64,000 nucleotides of DNA from Spirosoma aerolatum (GCF_002056795.1 NZ_CP020104.1:4783501-4847500); one strand, 5' to 3'. Numbered from the stretch's first letter, positions 26,488 through 35,423 are shown. The notes: generated by a model from the sequence alone, not told the origin. Numbers and translations: made by a program.

Positions 26488-27966
26488 CTATCTCGGGAAA
26501 TAAAGTCGGAACGTTGTACCTTTCCCTTCCTGGCTTTCAACTTCGATTGATCCTTTATGGCTATTGATAATGTTTTGAGTAGCTGTTAAGCCCAGCCCCA
26601 TTCCACCCGATTTTCCGGTGAAAAATGGATCGAACAACCGCTGGCGAACCGATTCGCTGATACCTTCTCCATTATCACTCACTTCGACATATACCCGATT
26701 GTTATCAGTGCAGCCAGTTCTGACCACCAATATGCCTTTTCCTTCTTCCATGGCCTCTACCGCATTGACCAGAATATTAAGCAGCGCGGTCTTTACCTGG
26801 TCTCGATCGAGTAGCGCCGAGCAATCGTCGGTCGAAAACTGGGTTTCGAGCCGCATCCGTTTCAACTTGATTCGGTCGCTAATAAGTTGAATAGTTTCTC
26901 GAACAACCGGGTTGAAATCCTGCTTTTTACGATCCAGGTCGCGCGGTTTCGATGAATTGAGCATTTCGGTAATGAGTTGCCCAATACGATCGACATTACG
27001 CTCGATGATATCGGTAAACATGGTAATAAACTCACTGTCCGTATCCAGTTCATCTTTGAGCTGCTCCAGAGCCAGACTCAGATTCGTAAGCGGATTTCGA
27101 ACTTCGTGAGCAATACTTCGGGCAATTTTTCCGGTCATGCTTAGTTTTTCAGCCAGAATAAGATCCTGTTGGGCGCGTTTCTGATCGGTAATATCCCGCA
27201 CAATTCCCTGATACCATTCGGGATGTCCAATAACATCTTCGACGGCCCAGACCGAAATCTGACAGATTCGTTTGCGTCCATTTCGGTGAATAAGTGTGGT
27301 TTCGAAGTCTTTAATCTGTCCATGCTCACGTACGTTAAAACGTAGATTACGGAGTTGGTTCAGATCGGCAAAAAGGCGAGCCGGGTTCAGATGTATGAGT
27401 TCATCGCGACTGTAGCCCAACAAGCGCTCAACGGAGGAATTCGCATCCTGGAAGCGCATTTCATCGTTTGCCACAAAAATGGCGTCGATCGACCGTTCAA
27501 ACAGAGTCCGATACTTGTTTTCTTTTTGGACTAATTCGGCCAGAACGCTGGCCTGCCGAAGTGCATACCGAATGCTCCGGCCCAGCAGTTGAGCGTCGAT
27601 ACGACCTTTTACCAGGTAATCGGCAGCGCCCAATTCCAGAGCCGACTGATCTACAGTAAGATCATCCTGACCGGTTAACAGAATCATGGGAGCCCGGCAT
27701 CCCATCTGGAACGCTTCCTGAATCAGATCGATACCGGTGTAGTGACCTAGCCGGTAATCGACCAGATACACATCATGTTGGTTTTTATCAATAGCAGCCA
27801 GCGCCCTATCGTAACTATCGACCCAATCAAGTTTGATCGATGCATTTTCCTTGACCGACACCAAGGCTTTTGTAAGTAGGTAATCATCTTCATCGTCTTC
27901 AATCAGAAGCACGCGAATGATTTCTTTTTTCTCATTAACATTGAGCGTGGCTGGCGCAGTAATCAT
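26488..27966 (-). CDS. Receiver-PAS-histidine kinase
   Basis: A 492-residue soluble hybrid protein. The N-terminal receiver has the acidic pocket EDDED and phospho-acceptor Asp70 (YLVDYRLG). A PAS domain follows (about 152-270, DAIFVANDEM, RLLGYSRDEL), then HisKA with His287 in IAHEVRNPLTNL and a HATPase domain (VNAVEAMEEG, DNGEGI, GMGLGLTATQN). It has no membrane segment. It is 73 bp downstream of a stand-alone response regulator, so the two probably form one phosphorelay. The signal and output genes are unknown. Confidence 0.93.
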   Translation of the reverse strand: MITAPATLNVNEKKEIIRVLLIEDDEDDYLLTKALVSVKENASIKLDWVDSYDRALAAIDKNQHDVYLVDYRLGHYTGIDLIQEAFQMGCRAPMILLTGQDDLTVDQSALELGAADYLVKGRIDAQLLGRSIRYALRQASVLAELVQKENKYRTLFERSIDAIFVANDEMRFQDANSSVERLLGYSRDELIHLNPARLFADLNQLRNLRFNVREHGQIKDFETTLIHRNGRKRICQISVWAVEDVIGHPEWYQGIVRDITDQKRAQQDLILAEKLSMTGKIARSIAHEVRNPLTNLSLALEQLKDELDTDSEFITMFTDIIERNVDRIGQLITEMLNSSKPRDLDRKKQDFNPVVRETIQLISDRIKLKRMRLETQFSTDDCSALLDRDQVKTALLNILVNAVEAMEEGKGILVVRTGCTDNNRVYVEVSDNGEGISESVRQRLFDPFFTGKSGGMGLGLTATQNIINSHKGSIEVESQEGKGTTFRLYFPR

Positions 27967-28039
27967 AACAAATACAGGAAATTGTAAGCTGCAAACAGCT
28001 GAAAAACAGATATTTCAATAACGTCCAGTTTCAACTGTT

Positions 28040-28480
28040 TTAAGGCAATTTGACGGTATCCATCCAATACGTTTTTAAAGCTCCTACCATTTCAACCAAA
28101 CGGTTAAAATTGAATGGCTTTGTTACAAACGAATTAACTCCCAAATTATAGGTTTTAAGTACATCTTCGTCGGCAGTCGATGTGGTCATCACCACAACTG
28201 GCAATCGGCGAAGTTTAGGATCATCTTTTATTTCACTTAGGGCCTGAAACCCATTTTTACGCGGCATATTCAAATCCAGAATAAGCAAATTGGGCCAGGG
28301 AGCATTTTTTTCGTTATAGCGCCCTTCCCGACGCAAATATTCCATCAATTCTTCTCCATCTTCAACGAATTGGATATTGTGCGCATAACCACTCTGACGA
28401 AGTGCCTTATCCATAAACAAGCGATCGTCTGTGTCATCATCAGCTATCAAAATCGTCATGGAGGTAGGTTTACGGTGCAT
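28040..28480 (-). CDS. Single-domain response regulator (CheY/Rcp1-like)
   Basis: A 146-residue receiver with no output domain. The acidic residues are in IADDDTDDR, the phospho-acceptor is Asp69 in LILDLNMPRKNG, and the Thr and Lys positions appear as MTTS and VTKPFNF. The long insertion MEYLRREGRYNEKNAPWP is typical of Rcp1-like regulators that pair with phytochrome-type or PAS kinases. It precedes the receiver-PAS-kinase gene and is likely its operon partner. The ATG at 28459 is an alternative start. Confidence 0.9.
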   Translation of the reverse strand: MHRKPTSMTILIADDDTDDRLFMDKALRQSGYAHNIQFVEDGEELMEYLRREGRYNEKNAPWPNLLILDLNMPRKNGFQALSEIKDDPKLRRLPVVVMTTSTADEDVLKTYNLGVNSFVTKPFNFNRLVEMVGALKTYWMDTVKLP

Positions 28481-28906
28481 ACAGATCTTAAAAGTTACGG
28501 CTGTTAATGCTGATACATTTGGTCAGGGCAAAAAATACCAGGAACGTATTTGCTCAATTTTAAAAATAACGTTGTTTTATCCTTTCCCAGAAGCTGGCCC
28601 TACCTTCAAAATTACTCAAAAACATCAACTTTTTAGTAGCCTAAGATTTATAAAATCGAATATACCTATTTTGATAACGAATAAACCTATTAAATAATCA
28701 TATTTAAAACTGTCAAAAAAAATTGTCGTAACCGTGTATAAAAACAATAGCCTTTTCTTGCCCATAGATTGAATGGCCTAGTCTACAGTTTGGGCAAATA
28801 ATTCCCCAAAAGTTTCTGGTAAGTAATTATACGGTCTTACCTGAATGTAATCGTTAATTGCATCAATCTGAGTACGATAAGCTCATTACAGGCATTTTAT
28901 TCGATT
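28481..28906. other. Divergent AT-rich gap with no recognisable gene
   Basis: About 426 bp between the response regulator (-) and the outer-membrane protein (+). No coding frame or repeat was recognised. Promoters for both directions are expected but not resolved. Confidence 0.5.
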
Positions 28907-28936
28907 TTGGCACGAATTTGCTTCTCTATATGGTAT

Positions 28937-28963
28937 AGAGCAGGCTTAATCATACCCTGCTCT
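28937..28963 (+). promoter_or_regulatory. Leader hairpin upstream of the outer-membrane protein gene
   Basis: AGAGCAGG (28937-28944) pairs with CCTGCTCT (28956-28963) around an 11-base loop, ending 15 bp before the ATG at 28979. It may be a stabilising 5' UTR hairpin; no known riboswitch is recognised. Confidence 0.4.
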
Positions 28964-28978
28964 GCCCACATAATCGTT

Positions 28979-29623
28979 ATGAAAAAGTCAGTAAAAATTC
29001 TGCTTGCCACCGCCATTTTAACGGGAAGTCTATTCATGTTACAACCAAACCGTGCCATAGCACAGGGCATTACTCGCGTTGGTTTAAAAGGTGGCTTGAA
29101 TGCTAGTTCACTGTTCTACGATAGTCAAGGCGTTAGTGATAAGAATGAGCGCATAGGCTTCCATGTCGGCGTATTCGCGCAGGCGCCAATTGGTGAGTTT
29201 TTCGCAATTCAACCCGAATTACTGTACATGACCAAAGGGGCTTCGGCTACTTACAATGTACTTGGCTTTAGCGGTAAAAATACGTTTAAATTAAACTATG
29301 CAGAACTTCCTGTTCTGGCAACATTTAAACTAGGACAGGCCGTTGAATTGCAGGCAGGGCCTTACATTTCGTATCTGCTTAATTCAAACATTAACTCAAA
29401 CGGCGATTTTGGTACTGGATCAAGTGCCATCAACCGCGATAACTTTAACAAAGTCGACTATGGTATTGCAGGCGGCCTCAATATTTACTTTGGCAAAGCG
29501 TTTATTGGTGCCCGCTATGAACAGGGTCTTCAGCAAATTGCAAACAGTGGAGCCGCCAAAACGGTATTAGGCAATGCTAAAAACGGCGTAGGCCTACTTT
29601 CTATTGGCTTTAGTGTAAATTAA
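28979..29623 (+). CDS. Outer-membrane beta-barrel (porin-family) protein
   Basis: A 214-residue protein with signal peptide (1-28, cleavage after AIAQ) and an eight-strand-type barrel: alternating hydrophobic and polar strands, VGLKGGLNASSLFYD, IGFHVGVFAQAPIG, LQAGPYISYLL, and a closing GLLSIGFSVN. This matches the OMP_b-brl_2 / PorT-like family common in Bacteroidota. Its cargo or partner is unknown. The start is the ATG at 28979; the longer frame upstream lacks signal-peptide sense. An R3-type hairpin repeat follows the stop. Confidence 0.87.
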   Translation: MKKSVKILLATAILTGSLFMLQPNRAIAQGITRVGLKGGLNASSLFYDSQGVSDKNERIGFHVGVFAQAPIGEFFAIQPELLYMTKGASATYNVLGFSGKNTFKLNYAELPVLATFKLGQAVELQAGPYISYLLNSNINSNGDFGTGSSAINRDNFNKVDYGIAGGLNIYFGKAFIGARYEQGLQQIANSGAAKTVLGNAKNGVGLLSIGFSVN

Positions 29624-29692
29624 AGAGTGAATGATTGAAAGAGCGAAAAATGGCTTACGTCAGTTTTTCGCTCTTTCGCTCTTTACCTATAT
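29624..29692. repeat. Intergenic hairpin repeat, family R3 copy 3
   Basis: AAAGAGCGAAAAA (29638-29650) pairs exactly with TTTTTCGCTCTTT (29664-29676), 13 bp. The loop contains GCTTACG, shared with the copy inside the 17 kb kinase gene. It lies between the outer-membrane protein and the Nif3-like gene. Confidence 0.72.
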
Positions 29693-29726
29693 CTTGCCGT
29701 CATCTTATCAATTTCTCCTATCGGAT

Positions 29727-30824
29727 ATGACGCAAATCCGGCAATTGACGGCCTACCTAGAATCGTTTGCCCCGTTAGCCTATCAGGAGTCTTACGACAA
29801 TGCGGGCCTTATTGTGGGCGAACCTAGCACTGATATTACGGGCGTTCTGGTTACTCTGGATGTAACCGAAGCGATTGTTGATGAAGCCATTACTAAAGGT
29901 TGCAACCTGATTGTTGCCCACCATCCTATCATTTTTAAAGGGTTAAAAAAGCTGAACGGCAAAACGTACGTAGAACGAACGGTCATCAAAGCTATCAAAC
30001 ACGACATAGCCATCTACGCAGCCCATACAAATTTAGACAATGTGGCAGGTGGAGTTAATTTCAAAATTGCCGAGAAACTTCAATTACAGAAGGTCCGTAT
30101 TCTGGCTCCTAAAACGCAAGTTCTTAGCAAGCTGGTAACGTTTGTCCCTCCGACGGATACCCAACGAATTCTGGATGCACTGTATGCCGCTGGGGCTGGA
30201 CAAATAGGGGAATACAAAAACTGTAGCTTTCGCACCGAAGGCACAGGCACCTTTCAACCTGGCGAAAGCGCTACTCCCGCTATTGGTGAAATAGGTGAAT
30301 ACCACGAAGAAACTGAACATCGAATTGAGGTTATCATACCAACCCACCAGCAGGGTCAGGTACTAAACGCCCTTCGACAGGTCCATCCGTACGAAGAAGT
30401 GGCCTATTACTTGACTACAATCGATAATCAGAATCAGGAAGTAGGTTCTGGTGCTGTGGGCGAATTAAGCGAACCGCTGTCGGGCGAATCGTGGTTGTCA
30501 TATCTAAAGGAGCGTATGCAGCTTAGCCTCATCCGGTACACACCTATACCCGACCGACCTATCCGTCGTATTGCGGTTTGCGGGGGTGTCGGTAGCTTTC
30601 TACTACCCGATGCCATACGTGCTGGAGCCGATATTTTTGTGACAGCCGACTACAAGTATCACGAATTTTTTGATGCCGATAACCACATTAGCATCTGCGA
30701 TATTGGCCATTATGAAAGTGAGGTTTTTACGAAAGAGTTGATTAGCGGGCATTTGGCAAAAAAATTCACTACTTTTGCGGTAATTTTATCTGAAACGGAT
30801 ACCAATCCGGTCCGATATTTTTAA
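29727..30824 (+). CDS. Nif3-like dinuclear metal-centre protein
   Basis: A 365-residue cytoplasmic protein of the Nif3/YbgI/YqfO family. Metal-ligand motifs are seen as VAHHPIIFKG (two His), AAHTNLD and, near the C-terminus, DIGHYESE. The middle insertion (about 130-235, with YxPYEEVAYY-like HPYEEVAYYLT) matches the YqfO-type PII-like domain, which explains the length. Once called GTP cyclohydrolase 1 type 2, the biochemical role is still uncertain. The start is the ATG at 29727. An R2 repeat follows it. Confidence 0.9.
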   Translation: MTQIRQLTAYLESFAPLAYQESYDNAGLIVGEPSTDITGVLVTLDVTEAIVDEAITKGCNLIVAHHPIIFKGLKKLNGKTYVERTVIKAIKHDIAIYAAHTNLDNVAGGVNFKIAEKLQLQKVRILAPKTQVLSKLVTFVPPTDTQRILDALYAAGAGQIGEYKNCSFRTEGTGTFQPGESATPAIGEIGEYHEETEHRIEVIIPTHQQGQVLNALRQVHPYEEVAYYLTTIDNQNQEVGSGAVGELSEPLSGESWLSYLKERMQLSLIRYTPIPDRPIRRIAVCGGVGSFLLPDAIRAGADIFVTADYKYHEFFDADNHISICDIGHYESEVFTKELISGHLAKKFTTFAVILSETDTNPVRYF

Positions 30825-30923
30825 TGAATAATGTATATTGAATAATGTAAAGTCCACAACCTATTGAAAGTCAGTGGATTATAACATAGGTCATTATACA
30901 TTAAACATTATTCATTATACATA
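30822..30923. repeat. Intergenic hairpin repeat, family R2 copy 2
   Basis: A long imperfect inverted repeat. AATGAATAATGTATATTGAA at the left is mirrored by ACATTATTCATTATACAT at the right, with an interior of about 60 bases. The words match R2 copy 1 at 14.6 kb. It lies between the Nif3-like gene and the zinc-ribbon gene. Confidence 0.65.
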
Positions 30924-30941
30924 AAAAAACCAATTTTCCGA

Positions 30942-31697
30942 ATGGAACTGACGATTGCGCAAAAATTAGACGCTCTCCTTAAACTACAATCGCTTGACTC
31001 TCAACTAGATGAACTAATCAAAATTCGGGGCGGGCTTCCCGAAGAAGTTCGTGACCTGGAAGATGACATTGCTGGCTTCGAAACCCGAATCGGAAAATTT
31101 CAGGCTGAAATCAAAGCATTGGAAGAAGATATTGAGCGCAATCGCGTTGCGAAGAAGGATGCCGAAAAGCTGATCAATAAATATAAAGATCAGCAAATGA
31201 ACGTCCGTAACAACCGCGAATTCGACGCTATTTCGAAAGAAATTGAATTACAATCGCTCGAAATTGAACTGGTTGAAAAGCGTGCCAACGAAGCTCAGTT
31301 TCGGGTACGCGGCAAAGAAGAGGAAATCAAAACAACTCAGGCAGCTCTCGATGAGCGCCGGGAAGATTTGAAGGCCAAAAAGCAGGAACTGGATCAAATC
31401 ACTTCTGAAAGCCAGGAAGAAGAAAAGGAGATTATCAAGCAACGCGAATTGCAGGCAACCACGATTGAGAGCCGCCTACTGAACTCATACAATAAAATTC
31501 GTGGCAATGCCCTCAACGGCTTAGCTGTTGTAATTGTCAAACGAGGTGCCTGCGGTGGCTGCTTCAACGTAGTGCCCCCCCAGCGGCAGGCCGATATCAA
31601 AGACAAGAAGAAAATTATTGTTTGTGAACACTGTGGCCGTATTCTGGCCGATGTAGAAGGTGTTCCCGAACCAGCCCCTGTTGGCCGTGGTCGGTAA
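30942..31697 (+). CDS. Coiled-coil zinc-ribbon protein (C4-type, PF02591-like)
   Basis: A 251-residue protein. The first 190 residues form a long antiparallel coiled coil (ALEEDIERNRVAKKDAEK, then a return helix rich in Glu and Lys). A C-terminal zinc ribbon follows with ACGGC and CEHC pairs. The family is widespread in bacteria; a role linked to RNA or ribosomes has been proposed. It follows the Nif3-like gene, a pairing that recurs in Bacteroidota (recalled, not checked). A terminator lies about 60 bp past the stop, inside the start region of the next gene. Confidence 0.87.
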   Translation: MELTIAQKLDALLKLQSLDSQLDELIKIRGGLPEEVRDLEDDIAGFETRIGKFQAEIKALEEDIERNRVAKKDAEKLINKYKDQQMNVRNNREFDAISKEIELQSLEIELVEKRANEAQFRVRGKEEEIKTTQAALDERREDLKAKKQELDQITSESQEEEKEIIKQRELQATTIESRLLNSYNKIRGNALNGLAVVIVKRGACGGCFNVVPPQRQADIKDKKKIIVCEHCGRILADVEGVPEPAPVGRGR

Positions 31698-33231
31698 GCT
31701 TCTATCGCCAAAAGCTGGTAATCAACCCGGTCTTTGGGCTTATTTTTTATCAGGAGCACCGGGTTTATACCCGGTGTTTTTGTTTGTATTTCTTTTGCTC
31801 CCAACTGGTCTTTACGGGCAGGACTTTAGCTGGACCCCAACCCTGCTACGAGCCTATGCCGATCTGCAAAAACTAAAAGTGCAATCGGCTCAGCAAATAC
31901 TAGTCCGAGAAGCCCCCACAAATGGCATCCGGATATTTCTGGATGATTATGCGGATATGCTCCTGCTCGTCACCACCGACGACGATAAAGCGTTTGCTCG
32001 GTTAAGTGATCGGGAAGATGATCGGCTCGATGCGTTAAACAATCTGGACAAAAATTCTCCCTGGCAACGGGTTACTCTGGCCGAAGTACGGTTGCACTGG
32101 GCTTTTGCCAAGCTCAAGTTCGGAAAAGAAATCAGTGCCAGTTGGGATGTAATTAAGGCGTATAAACTTCTGGTCGAAAATCAGAGGCTATTTCCCGACT
32201 TTTTGCCTACCTACAAATCACTGGGTACACTGCATATCATGATTGGGTCGGTACCCGACAATTACGCCTGGGTAGCCCATTTGTTAGGATTGCGAGGCAC
32301 TATCAGGCAAGGTCAGCAGGAATTGCTACGAGCTCAGCAAGACTCTATCTTTCGATTGGAGACGCGCCTGATCGACCTTATGGTACGTGCTTATGTCTTG
32401 ACATTTACCAATTCCGACAGCCAGACACTACAACAACTCGTCAATGAACATACGGACAATCTGCTCCTTCATTTTTTTGGGGCTACCATAGAGCAGAAGG
32501 CTGGGCATAGTGAACAGGCACTTACCTATTTACTAAAACGCCCTACGGGTTCAGCCTATCAGCCGTTGCCCATTATCGATAACATCCTGGGAGATATTTA
32601 CCTGCAAAAAGGCGATTACAGTATAGCAAACACTCATTTTCAGCGCTTTCTTACTACTTATAGAGGCCAAAACTTCCTGAAAGATTCGTATTATAAATTA
32701 TTTCTGTGCCACTGGCTTGCCGACGAACCGGACGCCCTAAGCCGACCATTTCTCCAAAAAGTACTCACGACGGGACGCACCACCGTCGAATCCGATAAAG
32801 CAGCCCAGAAGTTTGCCGAAACCTACGTTAAAAAAGGAGCCTCTGCGAATCAGAAAGTATTGATGCGAGCCCGCTTGGCCTCCGATGGCGGGTTCACCGA
32901 TAGCGCCCTGACCTATCTACGTCCGTATACCGAAGCTAAATTTATTTCCACAGCCGAAAAAGCGGAATATAATTACCGAATAGGGCGCATTTTTCAACGA
33001 CGCAATGAGCCTGATGTGGCTATACCTTATCACAACCGAGCCCTGACACTCAGCGAGCCCGAAGGCCTGTCGTTTGGGGCAACAGCCGCTTTGCAACTGG
33101 GTTATATTTACCAGCAAAAAAACGATCGGACACGTGCCCGATCGTTTTTTCAGAAAGCCCTTAGCTTCAAGCGTCATGAGTACAAAAACAGCATCGACAA
33201 TAAAGCCAGAGCGGGATTAAGTCAGTTATAA
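31687..33231 (+). CDS. TPR-repeat exported protein
   Basis: About 514 residues, with a hydrophobic export signal (PVFLFVFLLLPTGLYGQ) and then helical TPR-like repeats (GDYSIANTHFQRFL, EYNYRIGRIFQRRNEPDVAI, LQLGYIYQQKNDRTRARSFF). TPRs mediate protein contacts; the partner is unknown. No ATG precedes the signal region. GTGs at 31660, 31687 and 31774 are the candidates; 31687 gives Lys residues before the hydrophobic core. A terminator hairpin (31757-31781) sits within this leader and a second terminator-like hairpin sits in the coding sequence at 33117, which is odd. Confidence 0.72.
   Translation: MVGKLLSPKAGNQPGLWAYFLSGAPGLYPVFLFVFLLLPTGLYGQDFSWTPTLLRAYADLQKLKVQSAQQILVREAPTNGIRIFLDDYADMLLLVTTDDDKAFARLSDREDDRLDALNNLDKNSPWQRVTLAEVRLHWAFAKLKFGKEISASWDVIKAYKLLVENQRLFPDFLPTYKSLGTLHIMIGSVPDNYAWVAHLLGLRGTIRQGQQELLRAQQDSIFRLETRLIDLMVRAYVLTFTNSDSQTLQQLVNEHTDNLLLHFFGATIEQKAGHSEQALTYLLKRPTGSAYQPLPIIDNILGDIYLQKGDYSIANTHFQRFLTTYRGQNFLKDSYYKLFLCHWLADEPDALSRPFLQKVLTTGRTTVESDKAAQKFAETYVKKGASANQKVLMRARLASDGGFTDSALTYLRPYTEAKFISTAEKAEYNYRIGRIFQRRNEPDVAIPYHNRALTLSEPEGLSFGATAALQLGYIYQQKNDRTRARSFFQKALSFKRHEYKNSIDNKARAGLSQL
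31757..31781 (+). terminator. Rho-independent terminator overlapping the TPR gene leader
   Basis: CACCGGGT (31757-31764) pairs exactly with ACCCGGTG (31769-31776), loop TTAT, followed by TTTTT. It is 60 bp past the zinc-ribbon stop codon. It overlaps the codons for the signal-peptide core of the TPR protein, so it either terminates the upstream transcript or attenuates the downstream gene. Confidence 0.75.
33117..33150 (+). terminator. Terminator-like hairpin inside the TPR coding sequence
   Basis: A 13-bp perfect stem, AAAAAACGATCGG (33117-33129) with CCGATCGTTTTTT (33138-33150), ending in six Ts. It is about 80 bp before the TPR stop codon and encodes part of the last repeat. By sequence it has every mark of an intrinsic terminator. 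Confidence 0.5.
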
Positions 33232-33302
33232 AGTTGTCAATCTTAACTGGCTCACTTCAAAGCGAACGGTATAACTACAGCGTAATTTAAGTTTTCTGGT
33301 AT

Positions 33303-33395
33303 TTTTTGTCATTCCGAGGAACGAGGAATCTTCGGGTGAGTAAATGCTAAACATCTACTCACCCGAAGATTCCTCGTTCCTCGGAATGACAAAAA
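33303..33395. repeat. 40-bp perfect inverted repeat, family R4
   Basis: Arms 33303-33342 and 33356-33395 are exact reverse complements over 40 bases with a 13-base loop. The arm includes GTCATTCCGAGGAACGAGG, which resembles a dispersed intergenic repeat recalled from other Bacteroidota genomes. It lies between the converging TPR (+) and pgk (-) genes and could terminate both. Confidence 0.85.
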
Positions 33396-33430
33396 CGCTA
33401 TCGAAATAAAAGGTTAACCAAGCTTTATAC

Positions 33431-34618
33431 TTATTCCAATGCTGCTACGCCTGGCAGCGTTTTTCCTTCCATATATTCGAGCAAGGCACCGCCACCCGTC
33501 GAAACGTAGCTAACCCGATCGCCGTAGCCAGCCTGGTTGACAGCTGATGCCGAATCGCCACCACCAATGAGGGAGAATGCGCCATTCTCTTCGGTAGCTT
33601 TTACAACGGCCTCAGCAATTGCGTTTGTGCCATGCGCAAAATTCTCAAATTCAAACACACCCATTGGACCATTCCAGAGGATGGTTTTCGAATTCAGAAC
33701 AACATCGGTAAAGAGCTTGATGGTTTCGGGACCAATATCAAGCCCTTCCCAACCATCGGGAATCTCGCCCGTAGGTACCACCTGACGATTGGCATCGTTT
33801 GAAAAATTATCGGCACACAAGTTATCAAGGGGCATATAGATTTTTACCCCTTTTTCCTCGGCTTTTTTCAGCAAGTCGAGTGCCAGTTCCTGCTTATCAG
33901 CTTCGAGCAACGACTTACCGATTTGCCCACCCTGTGCTTTCGTAAACGTGTAGGTCATACCACCACCAATGATGAGGTTATCGACCTTATCCAGTAACTT
34001 CTCAATAATCAGGATTTTGTCGGAGATTTTAGCACCACCCATAATGGCCGTAAAGGGTCGCTCAGCATTTTCCAGTACCTTTTTGGCATTATCAAGCTCA
34101 GCCTGCATGACATAACCGGCAACACGGTCAGTAAAAAACTGCCCCATAACGGCCGTACTGGCATGAGCACGGTGGGCTGTACCAAAGGCATCATTTACCC
34201 AAACATCGCCCAGTTTGGCCAGTTTTTCGGCAAAAGCCACATCACCTTTTTCCTCTTCTTTGTAAAAACGCAGGTTTTCGAGCAGCAGAATCTCACCCGG
34301 TTGCAGGCTGGCAGCCAGATCGGTAGCCGACTGACCGATGCAATCGTCAGCAAACTTTACTTCGCGGCCAAAGGCTTCGTTCAGCGCTGGAATAATGTGT
34401 TTTAATGAATATTTTTCTTCGGGACCACCCTTGGGCCGGCCCAGATGCGACATCAGAATGGCAGCACCACCATCGTTAACGATTTTCATCACCGTCGGGA
34501 TCGTCGCTTTGATGCGTGTATCGTCGGTAATATGATACTCTTTGTCGAGGGGCACATTGAAGTCAACCCGGACCAGGGCTTTCTTCCCGGCAAAATTGTA
34601 GGAATCTACGGTTTTCAT
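33431..34618 (-). CDS. pgk: Phosphoglycerate kinase
   Basis: A 395-residue protein of normal length. Recognised by [42 protein letters not shown], the hinge GGAKISDKI, and the C-terminal nucleotide-binding [13 protein letters not shown] and [13 protein letters not shown]. It transfers the phosphoryl group of 1,3-bisphosphoglycerate to ADP in lower glycolysis, in the cytoplasm. It stands alone, with no other glycolytic gene beside it. The 40-bp hairpin downstream is its likely terminator. Confidence 0.97.
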   Translation of the reverse strand: MKTVDSYNFAGKKALVRVDFNVPLDKEYHITDDTRIKATIPTVMKIVNDGGAAILMSHLGRPKGGPEEKYSLKHIIPALNEAFGREVKFADDCIGQSATDLAASLQPGEILLLENLRFYKEEEKGDVAFAEKLAKLGDVWVNDAFGTAHRAHASTAVMGQFFTDRVAGYVMQAELDNAKKVLENAERPFTAIMGGAKISDKILIIEKLLDKVDNLIIGGGMTYTFTKAQGGQIGKSLLEADKQELALDLLKKAEEKGVKIYMPLDNLCADNFSNDANRQVVPTGEIPDGWEGLDIGPETIKLFTDVVLNSKTILWNGPMGVFEFENFAHGTNAIAEAVVKATEENGAFSLIGGGDSASAVNQAGYGDRVSYVSTGGGALLEYMEGKTLPGVAALE

Positions 34619-34769
34619 GCGACTGCGTATGGTCGTTGGTTTGCGAGGCCAAACTTAGCAGTTTTTCAGCAGACACAAACAGGAAGTTCATGCTTATGTT
34701 CGAAAGAAAGAGGACCATGTCGGGCGTAAGCATGCAACTACTAGTTGTCAATGGCTAGCCATAAACTGT

Positions 34770-35165
34770 TCAGACTTGAGCAATTCGTAGGGAGGTAAAG
34801 CGGGCAATCTGATCAAAATCGGCGTCGTTATGCAGGATTGGGATGTCGTAGAAAATAGCATAATGGGCAATCAGACAATCGTTCGGTTTACGAATCGTCA
34901 CGCCTTTTTTGCGCAGAAATCGATAAATAGTTGCAGCCTCAACAGCCGCTTCAATGGGGTCTATTTGCAATACAGGATGAGCTAGCAAACTTCTTTTTAT
35001 TCGTTCAAACTGATTGTCAACATGTATTCCCTGAAGAACTTCCTGTAAAATAGTAGGCGTTATATATAGTAAGCCATTTTGAAGGATGAGTTCTGCTACC
35101 TGATCGGTCCTGGCATCCCGAACATCCCGTAAAAAATCAATCCAAACCGACGTATCGACAATCAT
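34770..35165 (-). CDS. PIN-domain toxin, VapC-like
   Basis: A 131-residue PIN-domain ribonuclease. The acidic active-site residues are at MIVDTSVWIDFL (Asp4), ILQEVLQG (Glu), PNDCLIAHYA (Asp) and NDADFDQIAR (Asp), in the order of VapC toxins. VapC proteins cleave tRNA or rRNA and are held inactive by their antitoxin. The start overlaps the stop of the upstream antitoxin gene by 4 bp (ATGA), which fits coupled translation. Confidence 0.9.
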   Translation of the reverse strand: MIVDTSVWIDFLRDVRDARTDQVAELILQNGLLYITPTILQEVLQGIHVDNQFERIKRSLLAHPVLQIDPIEAAVEAATIYRFLRKKGVTIRKPNDCLIAHYAIFYDIPILHNDADFDQIARFTSLRIAQV

Positions 35166-35377
35166 TTATCCCAGTCGTTTGGAGTTAGGTCAGTGCGCAT
35201 TTGTTCTAAATCGCCATCCCACTGCACCTTTCCACGTAAAGACAACAAATCTCTACGATGCATCATTTTTATATATTCTTGAAGCGCTAATTCAATGATC
35301 GCTTTTTTTGTCTTAGAACGGCTCAGTTCCATTGCTTCTTGAAGCAAATCGTCGTTTATATCAATATTTGTCCGCAT
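35162..35377 (-). CDS. VapB-like antitoxin
   Basis: A 71-residue protein starting MRTNIDINDDLLQEAMELS, the ribbon-helix-helix pattern of type II antitoxins, followed by KTKKAIIELALQEYI and a C-terminal toxin-binding tail (VQWDGDLEQMRTD). This is the DUF2191/VapB form. It should bind the PIN toxin and repress its own promoter. It lies directly upstream of, and overlaps, the toxin gene. Confidence 0.88.
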   Translation of the reverse strand: MRTNIDINDDLLQEAMELSRSKTKKAIIELALQEYIKMMHRRDLLSLRGKVQWDGDLEQMRTDLTPNDWDK

Positions 35378-35423
35378 AACTTTTCAGTATTTCCATACAC
35401 AAAATTAAAGAATTTTATACACA

